The notes: generated by a model from the sequence alone, not told the origin. Shown: positions 7,660 to 17,760, counted from the first letter of the stretch. The stretch: DNA of 50,711 nucleotides from Clostridia bacterium (GCA_017505745.1 JAFVOP010000031.1:1-50711), one strand, 5' to 3'. Made by a program: numbers and translations.

Positions 7660-8420
7660 ATACCAAGCTTTCGGTGCGCGATCTGAGCAAGTCCTATGAC
7701 GGCAAAACGGTGCTGAACCGCGTATCGTTTGATCTGTACGAGGGAGAATTTCTTTCGATCCTCGGTCCCAGCGGCTGCGGAAAGACCACGCTCCTGCGCA
7801 TTTTGATCGGTCTGGAAAAGGCCGATGCCGGCGAGATCCTCAAGTCCGGCAAGGATATTTCGGGATTGAAGAGCATTGATCGCGGCATGGGGATCGTGTT
7901 CCAGAATTACGCGCTGTTTCCCAACATGACGGTGCTGGAAAACATCGAATATGCGCTTACCCTGCGCAAGGACACCAAAAAGCAGGCACGCGAGATCGCG
8001 ATGCGGACCGTTGAGCAGGTGGGGCTCACCGATCAGATCCACAAAAAGCCCAACCAGCTTTCGGGCGGTCAGCAGCAGCGTGTGGCCATTGCGCGAACGC
8101 TGGCCACCAATCCCGATATCATTTTGCTCGACGAGCCGATCTCGGCGCTGGACGTTGCCAACCGCGAGATCATGAAAAAAGAGCTGAAGACGATTCAGAA
8201 GAAATTCAACGCCACCATGCTCTTTATCACGCACGACCAGGAGGAGGCCTTCTTCCTCAGCGATCGAATCATGGTTATGAACGAGGGCAACATCGAGCAG
8301 ATCGATACGCCCTTGGAGATCTACAAGCATCCCAAAAATCAATACGTATCGGATTTCGTGGTGGAGCAGCTGGATAAAAAATATCTGGATCTGCTGCGCT
8401 ACACCGGGAGGGATGCATAA
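7647..8420 (+). CDS. ABC transporter ATP-binding protein
   Basis: A 257-residue importer ATPase. The Walker A motif is GPSGCGKTT, the Q-loop FQNYALFPNMT, the signature LSGGQQQRVAIART, the Walker B DIILLDEP and the switch histidine is in FITHDQEEAF. This belongs to the iron/putrescine/thiamine/2-aminoethylphosphonate importer group. Its start codon overlaps the end of the binding-protein gene, and its stop overlaps the ATG of the permease, so the three are translationally coupled. It lacks a long C-terminal regulatory TOBE domain, being shorter than MalK-type proteins. Confidence 0.92.
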   Translation: MEVLNTKLSVRDLSKSYDGKTVLNRVSFDLYEGEFLSILGPSGCGKTTLLRILIGLEKADAGEILKSGKDISGLKSIDRGMGIVFQNYALFPNMTVLENIEYALTLRKDTKKQAREIAMRTVEQVGLTDQIHKKPNQLSGGQQQRVAIARTLATNPDIILLDEPISALDVANREIMKKELKTIQKKFNATMLFITHDQEEAFFLSDRIMVMNEGNIEQIDTPLEIYKHPKNQYVSDFVVEQLDKKYLDLLRYTGRDA

Positions 8421-10033
8421 TGAAACGGAATTCTTCCCGTATTTTGAAATATCTGCTGCTGGCGTATCTTCTGATCACGGTGGTGCTGCCGATCGTGATG
8501 CTCTTTTCGCAGATTCGCGGCGAAAATATCAAGGAAGTGGTGTCCTCCGCGCTCTTCCTGCCCATGCTCAAAAACTCCTTTCTCACCACGGTGATCGCCA
8601 CGGTGATCTCGGTGGTTCTGGCGTTTTTGCTGGCGTACGTCCTCAACCGCACCCGTGTGCGCTTCCAATCGGTTTGGGTGGTGCTGTTCACGATCCCGAT
8701 GCTGATCCCCAGTATCTCGCACGGAATGGGTCTGGTGCTTCTGTTCGGTGACAATGGGTTGCTCACCAATCTGCTTGGCCTGCAGATCGAGCTGTACGGC
8801 TACTGCGGAATCGTCATGGGCTCGGTGCTCTATTCCTTTCCGGTGGCCTTTCTGATGTTTTTTGATTCCCTGCAATACGAGGACTTTACCACCTACGAGG
8901 CGGCCGAGGTGCTTGGAATGTCGAAGTGGAGAATGTTTCTCACCATTACGCTGCCCTCCATGCGTCAAACGATCGTTTCGGCGGTGTTGGCGGTGTTTAC
9001 CATGGTCTTTACCGATTACGGCGTTCCGCTGATGACGGGCGGAACCGTGATGACGCTGCCGGTGTATATGTACCGCGAGGTCATTGGCATGATGGAGTTT
9101 TCCAACGGCGCCGTGATCGGTGTGATCCTGCTGGCTCCCGCCATCATTGCCTTTTTGATGGACCTGCGCAAGAGCAACTCCGTGGGCTCGGTCAGCACGG
9201 TTACCAAAACGTTTCAGATCGCTCAGAACCGAGCGCGGGATATCGGCGCATATGTGTTTCTGGCGCTTGCGCTTTTCCTTATGTGTTTGCCGATCGTGGC
9301 ATTTGCCTGCCTGAGCTTTGTCAAACAGTATCCGATTGACATGAGCTTTACCCTGGATAACGTGCAAAAGCTGATATCCAACCGCATCGGCATGTATTTT
9401 GTCAATTCGATCGCGATCGCGCTTCTGACCGCGCTCTTCGGCACCTGCTTCTCCTATTTTGCGGCCTACTGCACCGCGCGCGCCGGGAAAAAGCTTTCCA
9501 ACCGTCTGCTGCACTTTATCAGCATGCTGCCCTTGGCAATTCCCGGCGTGGTGCTGGGTCAGTCCTATGTGATGACCTTCAGCTCACTGCCGTTTTACGG
9601 CACGCTGTTGATTCTGGTGATCGTAAACGTCATTCACTTTTTCTCCTCTCCCTATCTTATGGCCTACAACTCGCTTTCCAAGTTCAATCCGAACCTGGAG
9701 GACGTGGCGCATACGCTTGGCATCAGCCGCATGCGGATGCTGTTTTCGGTGTACGTGCCCAGCACGACCTACACGATCGTGGAAATGTACAGCTACTTCT
9801 TCGTCAACGCGATGATCACGATCTCCGCGGTATCGTTCCTGATGAACTTCCGCACCATGCCGCTCTCTCTCCTGATTCCGCAGCTGGAATCACAGTCCTT
9901 TATTGAGGGAACCGCGCTGGTTTCGCTGATCATTCTTGCTTTGAATCTCTTGGAGAAGGGGATCTCCTTCTTCGCAAAGCGCGCAATCATGCGGCAAAAC
10001 GCCAGAAACGCGGCGGAGCAGGAAAAGACCTGA
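8420..10033 (+). CDS. Fused double ABC permease (FbpB/PhnU-like)
   Basis: A 537-residue membrane protein consisting of two permease domains in one chain, with about 12 hydrophobic segments. Each half carries an EAA loop for contact with the ATPase: EAAEVLGMSKWRMF in the N-terminal half and DVAHTLGISRMRMLF in the C-terminal half. This architecture is typical of ferric-iron, thiamine and putative 2-aminoethylphosphonate importers. One gene therefore supplies the whole channel. The ATG overlaps the ATPase stop by one base. It is the last gene of the cytidylyltransferase operon and is followed by several GC-rich hairpins. Confidence 0.9.
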   Translation: MKRNSSRILKYLLLAYLLITVVLPIVMLFSQIRGENIKEVVSSALFLPMLKNSFLTTVIATVISVVLAFLLAYVLNRTRVRFQSVWVVLFTIPMLIPSISHGMGLVLLFGDNGLLTNLLGLQIELYGYCGIVMGSVLYSFPVAFLMFFDSLQYEDFTTYEAAEVLGMSKWRMFLTITLPSMRQTIVSAVLAVFTMVFTDYGVPLMTGGTVMTLPVYMYREVIGMMEFSNGAVIGVILLAPAIIAFLMDLRKSNSVGSVSTVTKTFQIAQNRARDIGAYVFLALALFLMCLPIVAFACLSFVKQYPIDMSFTLDNVQKLISNRIGMYFVNSIAIALLTALFGTCFSYFAAYCTARAGKKLSNRLLHFISMLPLAIPGVVLGQSYVMTFSSLPFYGTLLILVIVNVIHFFSSPYLMAYNSLSKFNPNLEDVAHTLGISRMRMLFSVYVPSTTYTIVEMYSYFFVNAMITISAVSFLMNFRTMPLSLLIPQLESQSFIEGTALVSLIILALNLLEKGISFFAKRAIMRQNARNAAEQEKT

Positions 10034-10295
10034 TCCTCAAAAGCAACCGCCCGGCTGAGCCGGCAAAAGAATCGGCGCTGTCTAAACGGCGAAACGTTTT
10101 CGCCCGCCGTTTTCAAAAGGCGGCGCAGTGGAGGCTGCGGAAGCCTCCTCGCCCTCCGCAGAGGGCGAAATCCCCTTTTTGGCGCTTCTCTTTTGCGAGC
10201 TTTTCTCTTGCGCCTATATCGTCAAGAGAAAAGCAGCTAACCGCTTTGTGCTATTTCACGCCCCGTTGTTTTGTAACAGGGTTTGTCAGTGCTTT
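10034..10295. other. Hairpin-rich intergenic stretch
   Basis: No gene is seen. Successive hairpins occur: CCGGC/GCCGG at 10051-10063; AAACGGCG (10084-10091) with 10105-10112; GGAGGCT (10130-10136) with 10142-10148; CGCCCTC (10150-10156) with GAGGGCG (10161-10167), ending in CCCCTTTTT and so a plausible terminator for the transporter operon; and a 12-bp stem GCTTTTCTCTTG (10199-10210) with 10223-10234. Confidence 0.6.
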
Positions 10296-10334
10296 GAGCC
10301 GACCCGGATATTCAGGTCGGCTCTTCATTTTTTT
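10296..10334 (+). terminator. Terminator ahead of dgt
   Basis: A 9-bp stem GAGCCGACC (10296-10304) with GGTCGGCTC (10315-10323), then TTCATTTTTTT. A clear intrinsic terminator on the plus strand. Between it and dgt (10335-10431) the DNA is T-rich; a TATTAT -10-like box at 10391 has no convincing -35. Confidence 0.85.
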
Positions 10335-10431
10335 CGCTTTTTTTTGAAAAAAACGATCGATAAAAAAGTATTTTGCGGTTTTTTGGCGTATATTATAGAT
10401 GAAACAAGAAATTTCTTTGGGAGGTGATACC

Positions 10432-11436
10432 GTGTCTTCCGTATGTGAACTGTTTTTGGAGAGGGAAAAGCAGACCCTTTCTCCCCATGCCTTCCTGACG
10501 GCGAATACGCGCGGCAGGGATCTGCCCTATACGCCCAGCGAAATGCGCACCGAATTCCAACGCGATCGCGACCGCATCATCCATTCGCAGTCCTTCCGTC
10601 GCCTGATGAATAAGACCCAGGTCTTTCTGGCACCCACGGGGGATCATTACCGCACGCGTCTGACGCATACGCTGGAGGTGACACAGATCGCGCGGATCAT
10701 TGCGCGCGCGCTCCGTCTCAACGAGGACCTCACCGAGGCCGCCGCGCTGGGACACGATCTGGGCCACACGCCCTTTGGGCATTCGGGAGAGGCCGCGATG
10801 CAGGAGCTTTATTCTGCGGATTTCACGCATTACAAGCAGAGCCTGCGCGTGGTGGAAAAGCTGGAAAACGACGGCAAAGGGTTGAATCTGACCTGGGAGG
10901 TTCGCGACGGGATCGTGAACCATACCGGCAAATGCATGGCGTCCACGCTGGAGGGCGTGATCGTAAAATTTGCCGATCGGATCGCTTACATCAATCACGA
11001 TATCGACGATGCCTGCCGCGCGGGGATCCTGCAGACCGAGGATATTCCGAGGGATCTGCGCGAGACCTTGGGAGAGACGCACAGCAAGCGGATCAACACC
11101 ATGGTGTCGGCTGTTATCGCTGCCAGCACCGATCGGGATCGCATTGCGATGATCCCCGAAATCCAAGAGGCTACCGACCGCTTGCGCAAATTTATGTTTG
11201 AGGCGGTCTACACCAATCCCGTGGCAAAGGCGCAGGACGGACGCGCCAAGGAGCTGTTGGCGCAGCTCTATTCCCATTTCCGGCATCATCCCGAGGAAAT
11301 GCCGGAGCTGTACCGCGGAAATATCGAACGCGACGGACTTGAGCGTTGCGTTTGCGATTTTATCTCGGGCATGACCGACCGTTACGCCATTGAAACCTAC
11401 AAGGAGTTGTTTATTCCCCGTGTGTGGAGTAACTGA
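10432..11436 (+). CDS. dgt: Deoxyguanosinetriphosphate triphosphohydrolase-like protein
   Basis: A 334-residue HD-domain dNTPase releasing deoxynucleoside and triphosphate. The metal site is seen as RLTHTLEV (H of the HD domain) and GHDLGHTPFGHSGE, with the distal aspartate in KFADRIAYINHD. I chose the GTG start because GGGAGGTGAT lies just upstream; an in-frame ATG 33 bp earlier would place that ribosome site inside the gene. The order dgt-dnaG-rpoD is common in Clostridia and ties nucleotide control to replication and transcription initiation genes. The gap to dnaG is only 16 bp. Confidence 0.92.
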   Translation: MSSVCELFLEREKQTLSPHAFLTANTRGRDLPYTPSEMRTEFQRDRDRIIHSQSFRRLMNKTQVFLAPTGDHYRTRLTHTLEVTQIARIIARALRLNEDLTEAAALGHDLGHTPFGHSGEAAMQELYSADFTHYKQSLRVVEKLENDGKGLNLTWEVRDGIVNHTGKCMASTLEGVIVKFADRIAYINHDIDDACRAGILQTEDIPRDLRETLGETHSKRINTMVSAVIAASTDRDRIAMIPEIQEATDRLRKFMFEAVYTNPVAKAQDGRAKELLAQLYSHFRHHPEEMPELYRGNIERDGLERCVCDFISGMTDRYAIETYKELFIPRVWSN

Positions 11437-11452
11437 AAAAGGATTGTAAAGC

Positions 11453-13255
11453 ATGAGATTTACCGAAAATTTTATACAGGAGGTTGTGGATCGGACCGAT
11501 ATTGAGGAACTGATCGGGCGTTATACGGAGCTGAAACGCAGCGGCTCCAATCTGATGGGACGATGTCCGTTCCACAGTGAAAAAACCCCGTCTTTTTCGG
11601 TCTCTCCCACCAAAAAAATGTTTTTCTGCTTTGGTTGTCACGCGGGGGGATCGGCGATCACCTTCGTGCAAAAGGCGGAAAACCTGGATTTTCCCGATGC
11701 GGTGGAGTATCTTGCCACGCGCGCCGGGATCCCGCTTCCAAAGGAGAGCGAGGCTGCCGTTCCCAACGCGGGTCCCTCACGCCGTCGCGTGATGGAAATG
11801 AATCTGGAGGCGGCGAAATATTTCCGCAGCTGTTTGTTCGATCCGCAGATCGGTGCCGCAGGTATGCGGTATTTTCACGAGGAGCGCGGATTGAGCATTG
11901 CCACCGTCAAGCATTTTGGGTTGGGCTTTGCGCCCGACGGCTTTGGCGGGCTCACCAACCATATGCGGCGGCTCGGGTACACCGAGGACGAGCTGATTGC
12001 CGCGTGTCTGTGCGGAAGGAGCCAGAAAACCGGCCGCGCATATGATTATTTCCGCAACCGCGTGATGTTTCCCATCATCGATCCCGCGGGCAATATCGTG
12101 GCCTTTGGCGGACGCGTGCTGGACGACAGCAAGCCCAAATATCTGAATTCCTCGGATACGGCGGCGTTTAAAAAGAGCAAGCATTTGTTTGCGCTCAATT
12201 TCGCGAAAAACGGTTGCGCGGAGAAAATGATCCTGTGCGAGGGCTACATGGACGTCATCGCCCTGCACGCCGCGGGCTTTGAATACGCGGTGGCAACGCT
12301 GGGAACGGCGATCACAGCCGATCACGCGCGGGTGTTTTCCAAATATACCAAAAAGGTGATCATTTCTTACGATTCCGACGAGGCCGGGCAAAATGCCGCC
12401 AACAAGGCGATGCGCATGCTTGGGGAGGTTGGAATCGACGTACGGGTGCTGAAGCTGAACGGAGCCAAGGACCCGGACGAGTTCATCCGTAAATTCGGTG
12501 CCGACCGCTTCCGCCAAACCCTGGAGCAGAGCCGTACGGGCTTTGACCACAAGGCCGAGCAGGTGTATGCGAGGTACGACCTCAGCATTGGTGCCGACAA
12601 GATCAAGGCGTCGAATGAGATCTGTACGCTCATCGCCTCCTATTGGTCGGCGGTGGAGCGGGAGGTCTATCTGGCGCAGGCGTCCGCGCGGCTGGAGCTT
12701 CCCTTGGCGGTGCTGAAAAATTCGGTGGAGCAGCTCCGCGGCAAGCAGGCGCGCGCCTACGCCGCCAAGCAGAGCCGTGACGCGGTGGCAACCGTGAAAA
12801 ATTTCGGGGATCGCATCAACCCCGACGCCGCGAAGGATCCGCGTGCGGCCAGCGCCGAGGAGACCGTGATCGGTCTGCTTCTGCTCATGGACGAGCATCG
12901 CGAGGCAGTGGCCAAGGGGAGCGTGGCGCTCTCGGAGGAGGATTTCGTCACCCCGTTCAACCGTCGCGTATTTGCGGCGGTGATGCGCTTGCACGAGCAA
13001 CGCGGGAGCGTTCCGTACGAGCTGCTTGGCATGGAGTTCTCTCCCGATGAGATCGGGAGGATCGAGCGGGCGGAGGTGATGCGCCGTCAGCTTTCGCAAA
13101 ACGGCGCCGACGTATTCGGGTCCGCGGTGGAAACGCTGAAGGATGCAAAAAAGAAGGAAGCGTTGCAAACAGGCAATCTCTCGGACAGACTTGCCTACTT
13201 GCGTGAAAAAAATGCAAAATTACATAAAGGAAAGGCAGAAAAACATGAAGATTGA
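11453..13255 (+). CDS. dnaG: DNA primase
   Basis: A 600-residue replicative primase that makes RNA primers at the fork. The N-terminal CHC2 zinc site (CPFH...CFGC) lies in the first 65 residues. The Toprim catalytic core has EGYMDV with E263 and the DSDEAG acidic pair near 307-309. The C-terminal helicase-binding domain extends from about 440 to the end. Length is standard. AAGGA precedes the ATG. Its last 11 bases overlap the start of rpoD, so the two are translationally coupled in the macromolecular-synthesis operon. Confidence 0.97.
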   Translation: MRFTENFIQEVVDRTDIEELIGRYTELKRSGSNLMGRCPFHSEKTPSFSVSPTKKMFFCFGCHAGGSAITFVQKAENLDFPDAVEYLATRAGIPLPKESEAAVPNAGPSRRRVMEMNLEAAKYFRSCLFDPQIGAAGMRYFHEERGLSIATVKHFGLGFAPDGFGGLTNHMRRLGYTEDELIAACLCGRSQKTGRAYDYFRNRVMFPIIDPAGNIVAFGGRVLDDSKPKYLNSSDTAAFKKSKHLFALNFAKNGCAEKMILCEGYMDVIALHAAGFEYAVATLGTAITADHARVFSKYTKKVIISYDSDEAGQNAANKAMRMLGEVGIDVRVLKLNGAKDPDEFIRKFGADRFRQTLEQSRTGFDHKAEQVYARYDLSIGADKIKASNEICTLIASYWSAVEREVYLAQASARLELPLAVLKNSVEQLRGKQARAYAAKQSRDAVATVKNFGDRINPDAAKDPRAASAEETVIGLLLLMDEHREAVAKGSVALSEEDFVTPFNRRVFAAVMRLHEQRGSVPYELLGMEFSPDEIGRIERAEVMRRQLSQNGADVFGSAVETLKDAKKKEALQTGNLSDRLAYLREKNAKLHKGKAEKHED

Positions 13256-14444
13256 GGACGTAAAAGAGCTGCAGGAGGAAGAAGACGTGCAGGAGACGGA
13301 CGCATCCGAGGAGGCGACGGTGGAGCTGAGCGAGGAGGAGCTTGCGAAAAAGCAGGAAGAGGACAAGAAGCGGAGCATGGAGTCGCTGATCGAAAAGGGC
13401 AAAAAGGGCAAGCTTTCGGCCAGAGATCTCGACGAGGCGCTGGAGGAGATGAATTTTGACGCCGATAGCATGGATAAGCTCTACGAAACGCTTGAGGACA
13501 ACGGCATTTCGTTTGGCGGAGACATGTCCAATGAGGAGATCAGCGAGATCGAGCACGAGGTGGAAAAATTCGGCGCGGGCGAGAACATGGAGCGCATCCT
13601 CGAGCAGGAGGGTCTTGCGATCGATGACCCCGTACGCTTGTATCTGAAGGAAATCGGTAAGGTTCCGTTGCTTACCACCGAGCGCGAAAAGGTTCTTGCG
13701 GAGCGCATGATGGCGGGGGACGAGACCGCGAAAACCGAGCTGGTGGAGGCGAACCTGCGTCTGGTTGTCAGCATCGCGAAGCGTTACGTGGGTCGCGGAA
13801 TGTTTTTCCTGGATCTGATCCAGGAAGGAAATCTGGGCCTGATGAAGGCAGTGGACAAATTCGACTACACCAAGGGCTATAAATTCTCTACCTATGCAAC
13901 CTGGTGGATCCGTCAGGCCATCACCCGTGCCATTGCCGATCAGGCGCGTACCATCCGCATTCCCGTGCACATGGTGGAAACCATCCACAAGGTGTCGCGC
14001 TATTCCCGTCAGATGCTCCAGGAGCTGGGGCGTGAGGCAACCGCCGAAGAGATCGGAGAAAAGATGGGCATGAGCGCCGAAAAGGTGCGTGAGATCATGA
14101 AGATCGCGCAGGACCCCGTGTCGCTCGAGACCCCGATCGGTGAGGAGGAGGACAGCCACCTGGGCGACTTTATTCCCGATGATGACACCCCCTCTCCCGC
14201 AGAGGCCACCTCTACCAACATTTTGCGCGAGGAGCTGGAAAAGCAGCTTCATACACTCACTCCTCGTGAGGAGCACGTGATCAAGCTGCGTTTTGGCCTG
14301 TACGACGGCAGAACGCGTACGCTGGAGGAGGTAGGCAAGGAGTTTGACATCACCCGTGAGCGGATCCGCCAGATCGAGGCAAAGGCGCTTCGCAAGCTGC
14401 GTCATCCCAGCCGCGCCAGACACCTCAAAGGATTTATGGAATAA
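13245..14444 (+). CDS. rpoD: RNA polymerase primary sigma factor
   Basis: A 399-residue housekeeping sigma-70 (SigA). The N-terminus is strongly acidic, with a short region 1.1 and no large non-conserved insert. Region 2.4 contains [15 protein letters not shown], region 3 follows, and region 4 ends with the helix-turn-helix [21 protein letters not shown] chose the ATG at 13245 because AAAGGAAAGG lies nine bases upstream; an upstream in-frame ATG lies deep within dnaG. The promoters listed for this window match what such a sigma would read. No plus-strand terminator with a U-run is visible after it. Confidence 0.97.
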   Translation: MKIEDVKELQEEEDVQETDASEEATVELSEEELAKKQEEDKKRSMESLIEKGKKGKLSARDLDEALEEMNFDADSMDKLYETLEDNGISFGGDMSNEEISEIEHEVEKFGAGENMERILEQEGLAIDDPVRLYLKEIGKVPLLTTEREKVLAERMMAGDETAKTELVEANLRLVVSIAKRYVGRGMFFLDLIQEGNLGLMKAVDKFDYTKGYKFSTYATWWIRQAITRAIADQARTIRIPVHMVETIHKVSRYSRQMLQELGREATAEEIGEKMGMSAEKVREIMKIAQDPVSLETPIGEEEDSHLGDFIPDDDTPSPAEATSTNILREELEKQLHTLTPREEHVIKLRFGLYDGRTRTLEEVGKEFDITRERIRQIEAKALRKLRHPSRARHLKGFME

Positions 14445-14581
14445 AAAATATTTGTTTCGATTGACCAAATAGGATGTTTATAATCTGTGCACAAAACCAA
14501 AAAAAATGGCAGAACGTCAAAAAGGGCACTTTAAAATTGTGCAATGTGACACAGATTTGTGAACGTGAAATGACAAAAAAA

Positions 14582-14609
14582 CGCCCGCAGCTTTTTTTGC
14601 CTGCGGACG
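14582..14609 (-). terminator. Hairpin oriented as a minus-strand terminator
   Basis: CGCCCGCAG (14582-14590) faces CTGCGGACG (14601-14609). Read on the minus strand the stem has one G-U wobble and is followed by seven T, a good terminator; on the plus strand it has a mismatch and no U-run. No minus-strand gene ends here. The rest of 14445-14624 shows no gene. Confidence 0.5.
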
Positions 14610-14624
14610 TCACAAAAAATTCAC

Positions 14625-14653
14625 TTGACATATTTTACAAAATGGTGTAAAAT
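14625..14653 (+). promoter_or_regulatory. Promoter of the large lipoprotein gene
   Basis: A perfect TTGACA (14625-14630), 17-bp spacer and TAAAAT (14648-14653) with TGG close before the -10. It is about 75 bp before the start codon and is the strongest match to consensus in the window, suggesting high expression. Confidence 0.88.
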
Positions 14654-14728
14654 GTATAGGTATAAATGTATTCATGTGCCGCGGGAGTTTTTTTTCGGTG
14701 GCTGTGAACGATTTTGGGAGGAAACAAC

Positions 14729-17701
14729 ATGAAGAAAAGATTGCTTTGCTTGTTCCTGTGCGCTGTCATGCTGCTTTCGGCGGTTTTGACGGGATGCTCG
14801 CAGAAAGAGGACGAGGATACGAAAAAGGATGACATCTCGAACGACGCATCTGCCAGCGCAATGACGCTTTCGATGTGGATCGTTTCGGAGGAGGAGGTCT
14901 CCGACGCGGTGGCATCGGCAGTTACGCTGAAGCTCAATGAGATCACCGAATCCAAGTTTAAAACACGCTTGGTGATCACCTACCTCACCGAGGACGAATA
15001 CCGCGCAGAGCTTGAGCGGGAGATCGTGGCGTATGAGGAGGCCAAGAAGGAAAGCGCGGCCACCGAAACCGAAACTACGCTTCCCGAGGGCGAGACGGCC
15101 GGCGAGGAAGTGATAACCGACGAGACCGAGACCAACGAGATCGGTATGACCGTGATTAAGTATCCCGAGCTGCTCAAGCATCAGGTGGATATCATCTACA
15201 TCACGGGCGAGGATATGTACGTGGATTTCATCGAGGCCGATTGGCTGGCTCCTCTGGACAGCGAGCTGGAGAATGCCTCCAAGAAGATCAACGAGTACGT
15301 TTCCGCAACGCTGCTCAATTCGGCAAAGCACAACGGTACAACCTACGCGATCCCCAATAACCACGCGATCGGTCAGTATACCTACATGCTGCTCAACAAG
15401 AGCCTGATGACCAAGTACTCCCAGCAGGGATACGTAAAGACCGGTAAGATCACCAGCTTCTACAGCGACGAGCTGCAGTCCTTCCTCAGCCTGGTTACCA
15501 AGCTGGAGGATCCCGAGAAGGTGGTTGCTATTGATAACAAGGTTTACGATGCCGCAAACCCCGAGCATGAAGCAGAGGCCTTTGACTACTGCCTCGATCT
15601 GTTGGCACACTACTGGTCGATCAATCCCGATTCCTACGATATGCTGCAGGAATTCTCGGTGCTGGGTCACCTCTACCAGACCAACGAGGAGATCTCGCGC
15701 GGAAGCACGGTTCTGGGCTTTGAGAGCCTGTTTGAAAACGTGGATTTCACCGAGGACTACCTCCGCTTGAACAAATTCCGTTACAACAAATACTTCGGCT
15801 CCGCAAGCGGAAAGACCGCGGCTCTGAAGTTTATGACCGGAGACTATTCGGTACAGACCAGGTTTGACGCTGCCGGCGACTGCGTATACGTGGTGGACGG
15901 CGTGGAATATTACCCCGTTGTTGTGGAGTATCCCACCGCAACCTCGGCAGATATTTACGATAACATGTTCGGCGTATACAAGGGCACCAAGAGTGTGGCG
16001 CGCAGCATGGAGATCGTAACCTACCTCAATACCAACTCGGATTTCCGTAACCTGCTGCAGTACGGCATTGAGGGCACGCACTACGAGCTGGAAAAGCAGC
16101 CGGACGGAAGCACTGCCGTGAAGCGGATCAACAACGGCAACGGCTACGTGATGGATATTTTTGCAACGGGTAACGTGTTTATCGCATATCCCGAGCCCGA
16201 TATGTCGGCGAACATCTGGGAGACCGGTAAGGCGCAAAACCGCTACTCGCTGGTTGACCCGCTGCTCGGCCTGGATTTCTCCGAGTACTCGGCAACCACC
16301 GGCGCGGCTGCAATGGCCGAGACCGTGAACTCCAAGAACGGCTACAACCTCACCTTCTCCACCGGATATTCCAAGGACGTTCTCTCGCAGAACGCCGCGC
16401 TTGCAAGCTGGCTGGAAGCATGTGATCAGGCAGGCACCGGTATCTACGTGTACCAGTCCTCCGAGGTCGTAAGTCAGACCCAGAGCTACGTGTACTACAT
16501 TTATAGAAACGGCTTGACCAAGTCCACCAACTTTGAGGTGGTGGTTGACCGTGAGCTGACCACCGAGGACATTGACGGAGAGCAGGTAACCACCCAGACC
16601 AAGCTGGACTTTATCCTGACCTACACCGACGGTGAGGAGGCTGCGGAAAAGGATTACGAGCTTTCCACGATGCGTATTTTCACCAGAAGAACCAACACGT
16701 TCCGTGTGCTGGGAAGTGTAAACGGCGCGGAAGCCAAGCCGGAGGCGGTGACGCTGGAGGCGCCCGCAGAGAACTACCTCAATTTTGATTTCTACCATAC
16801 CGAGGAGTATGACATTGAGGTTTACGATTCGCTTACCAAGGCGGCTCTGATCAAAAACAAGACCCTTACCAACTGGATCGCGCTTTGCGACAAGTCCACC
16901 CCGAATGGAACGGACCCCACCTCGTTCGTGCTGAACTACAAGAATCCCGATACCGGAGTGATCACCTATGTGATCTATCGCACCTGCCTTAAGGACGTGA
17001 CTGCGCAGAAGCTGCTGCCCACCGGCGATTCCGGCGAGCTGATGCTCAACCTGCATTACACCTTTGAGCCCGGTTACAACCTCCTGGTGGAGGAGAGAGA
17101 CTATCTCCTTTCCTACATCCGCGTAACTCCCGCCGAGGGCGTGACCCTGGACGTAGACTACAAGCTGCTCAACAACGGCGTTGAGATCGACGTTCCCGCG
17201 AAGAACATCCTGGACAACGAAGACGGTATTACCGATCCTGACTTTGATATGGTTGGCAACCTTGATACCGAGCTTGTGAAGTATCTTGCAACCCTCAACG
17301 AGAAGGTTTCTGCACTTCTGGCTTCCTGTGAGGATTACGAGACCTTTGAAGCGGTTGTAAGAGAGCTTTCCATCCTGCTTTCCACCAACGAAAAGACCCC
17401 CATCCAAGCACCCAACGATTATCAGTATATCCGTACGCTGCTGATCGACATGGGTCTGATCACCACGGATGCTCTGAAGGAGCTGAGATCCAACCTGCAA
17501 AGCGCAGCTTCGCATGAGGTGATCAAGGTGATGGTAGACAGCAAGGAGGAAGTGGATGACGACGGCAATCCCGTAAAGGTAGAAGGCCTGTATAAGGATT
17601 CCAAGGGCAGAGAGGAAGCTTACGTGTACTTCGATTCGCCCTACGGAGTGTACTACTCCTGGATGAGTAAATACGGCTATCTTCCCAAGGCCGACAAATA
17701 A
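14729..17701 (+). CDS. Large lipoprotein with extracellular solute-binding-like N-terminal part
   Basis: A 990-residue surface lipoprotein. The signal peptide ends in LTGC, so C23 is the lipidated cysteine. The first half resembles type-1 ABC solute-binding proteins (STLSMW-like start, YAIPNN block, repeated SIEGTHYE-like and NIW features). An acidic Glu/Thr-rich insert lies at about residues 95-125. The C-terminal part, from about 550 on, has no fold I recognise. It is about twice the size of ordinary binding proteins, and no permease or ATPase gene is adjacent. I chose the ATG behind GGGAGG rather than one five codons earlier. A lone promoter and terminator make it monocistronic. Function: possibly binding of a large ligand at the surface; unproven. 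Confidence 0.8.
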   Translation: MKKRLLCLFLCAVMLLSAVLTGCSQKEDEDTKKDDISNDASASAMTLSMWIVSEEEVSDAVASAVTLKLNEITESKFKTRLVITYLTEDEYRAELEREIVAYEEAKKESAATETETTLPEGETAGEEVITDETETNEIGMTVIKYPELLKHQVDIIYITGEDMYVDFIEADWLAPLDSELENASKKINEYVSATLLNSAKHNGTTYAIPNNHAIGQYTYMLLNKSLMTKYSQQGYVKTGKITSFYSDELQSFLSLVTKLEDPEKVVAIDNKVYDAANPEHEAEAFDYCLDLLAHYWSINPDSYDMLQEFSVLGHLYQTNEEISRGSTVLGFESLFENVDFTEDYLRLNKFRYNKYFGSASGKTAALKFMTGDYSVQTRFDAAGDCVYVVDGVEYYPVVVEYPTATSADIYDNMFGVYKGTKSVARSMEIVTYLNTNSDFRNLLQYGIEGTHYELEKQPDGSTAVKRINNGNGYVMDIFATGNVFIAYPEPDMSANIWETGKAQNRYSLVDPLLGLDFSEYSATTGAAAMAETVNSKNGYNLTFSTGYSKDVLSQNAALASWLEACDQAGTGIYVYQSSEVVSQTQSYVYYIYRNGLTKSTNFEVVVDRELTTEDIDGEQVTTQTKLDFILTYTDGEEAAEKDYELSTMRIFTRRTNTFRVLGSVNGAEAKPEAVTLEAPAENYLNFDFYHTEEYDIEVYDSLTKAALIKNKTLTNWIALCDKSTPNGTDPTSFVLNYKNPDTGVITYVIYRTCLKDVTAQKLLPTGDSGELMLNLHYTFEPGYNLLVEERDYLLSYIRVTPAEGVTLDVDYKLLNNGVEIDVPAKNILDNEDGITDPDFDMVGNLDTELVKYLATLNEKVSALLASCEDYETFEAVVRELSILLSTNEKTPIQAPNDYQYIRTLLIDMGLITTDALKELRSNLQSAASHEVIKVMVDSKEEVDDDGNPVKVEGLYKDSKGREEAYVYFDSPYGVYYSWMSKYGYLPKADK

Positions 17702-17726
17702 TTTCCGTGATCAAAAACGGCAAGGT

Positions 17727-17760
17727 CCGTCGCAGGCTTCGGCCTGCGACGGGCTTTTTA
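17727..17760 (+). terminator. Terminator of the lipoprotein gene
   Basis: CGTCGCAGGC (17728-17737), a UUCG tetraloop and the complementary arm (17742-17751), then GGCTTTTTA. A stable tetraloop hairpin ending the gene at 17701. Confidence 0.9.

Noticed and set aside
14672..17515. A 947-codon open frame on the minus strand
   Set aside because: It lies entirely antisense to the lipoprotein gene, lacks a ribosome site and has a low-complexity shadow composition; the plus-strand product has a lipobox, promoter and terminator.
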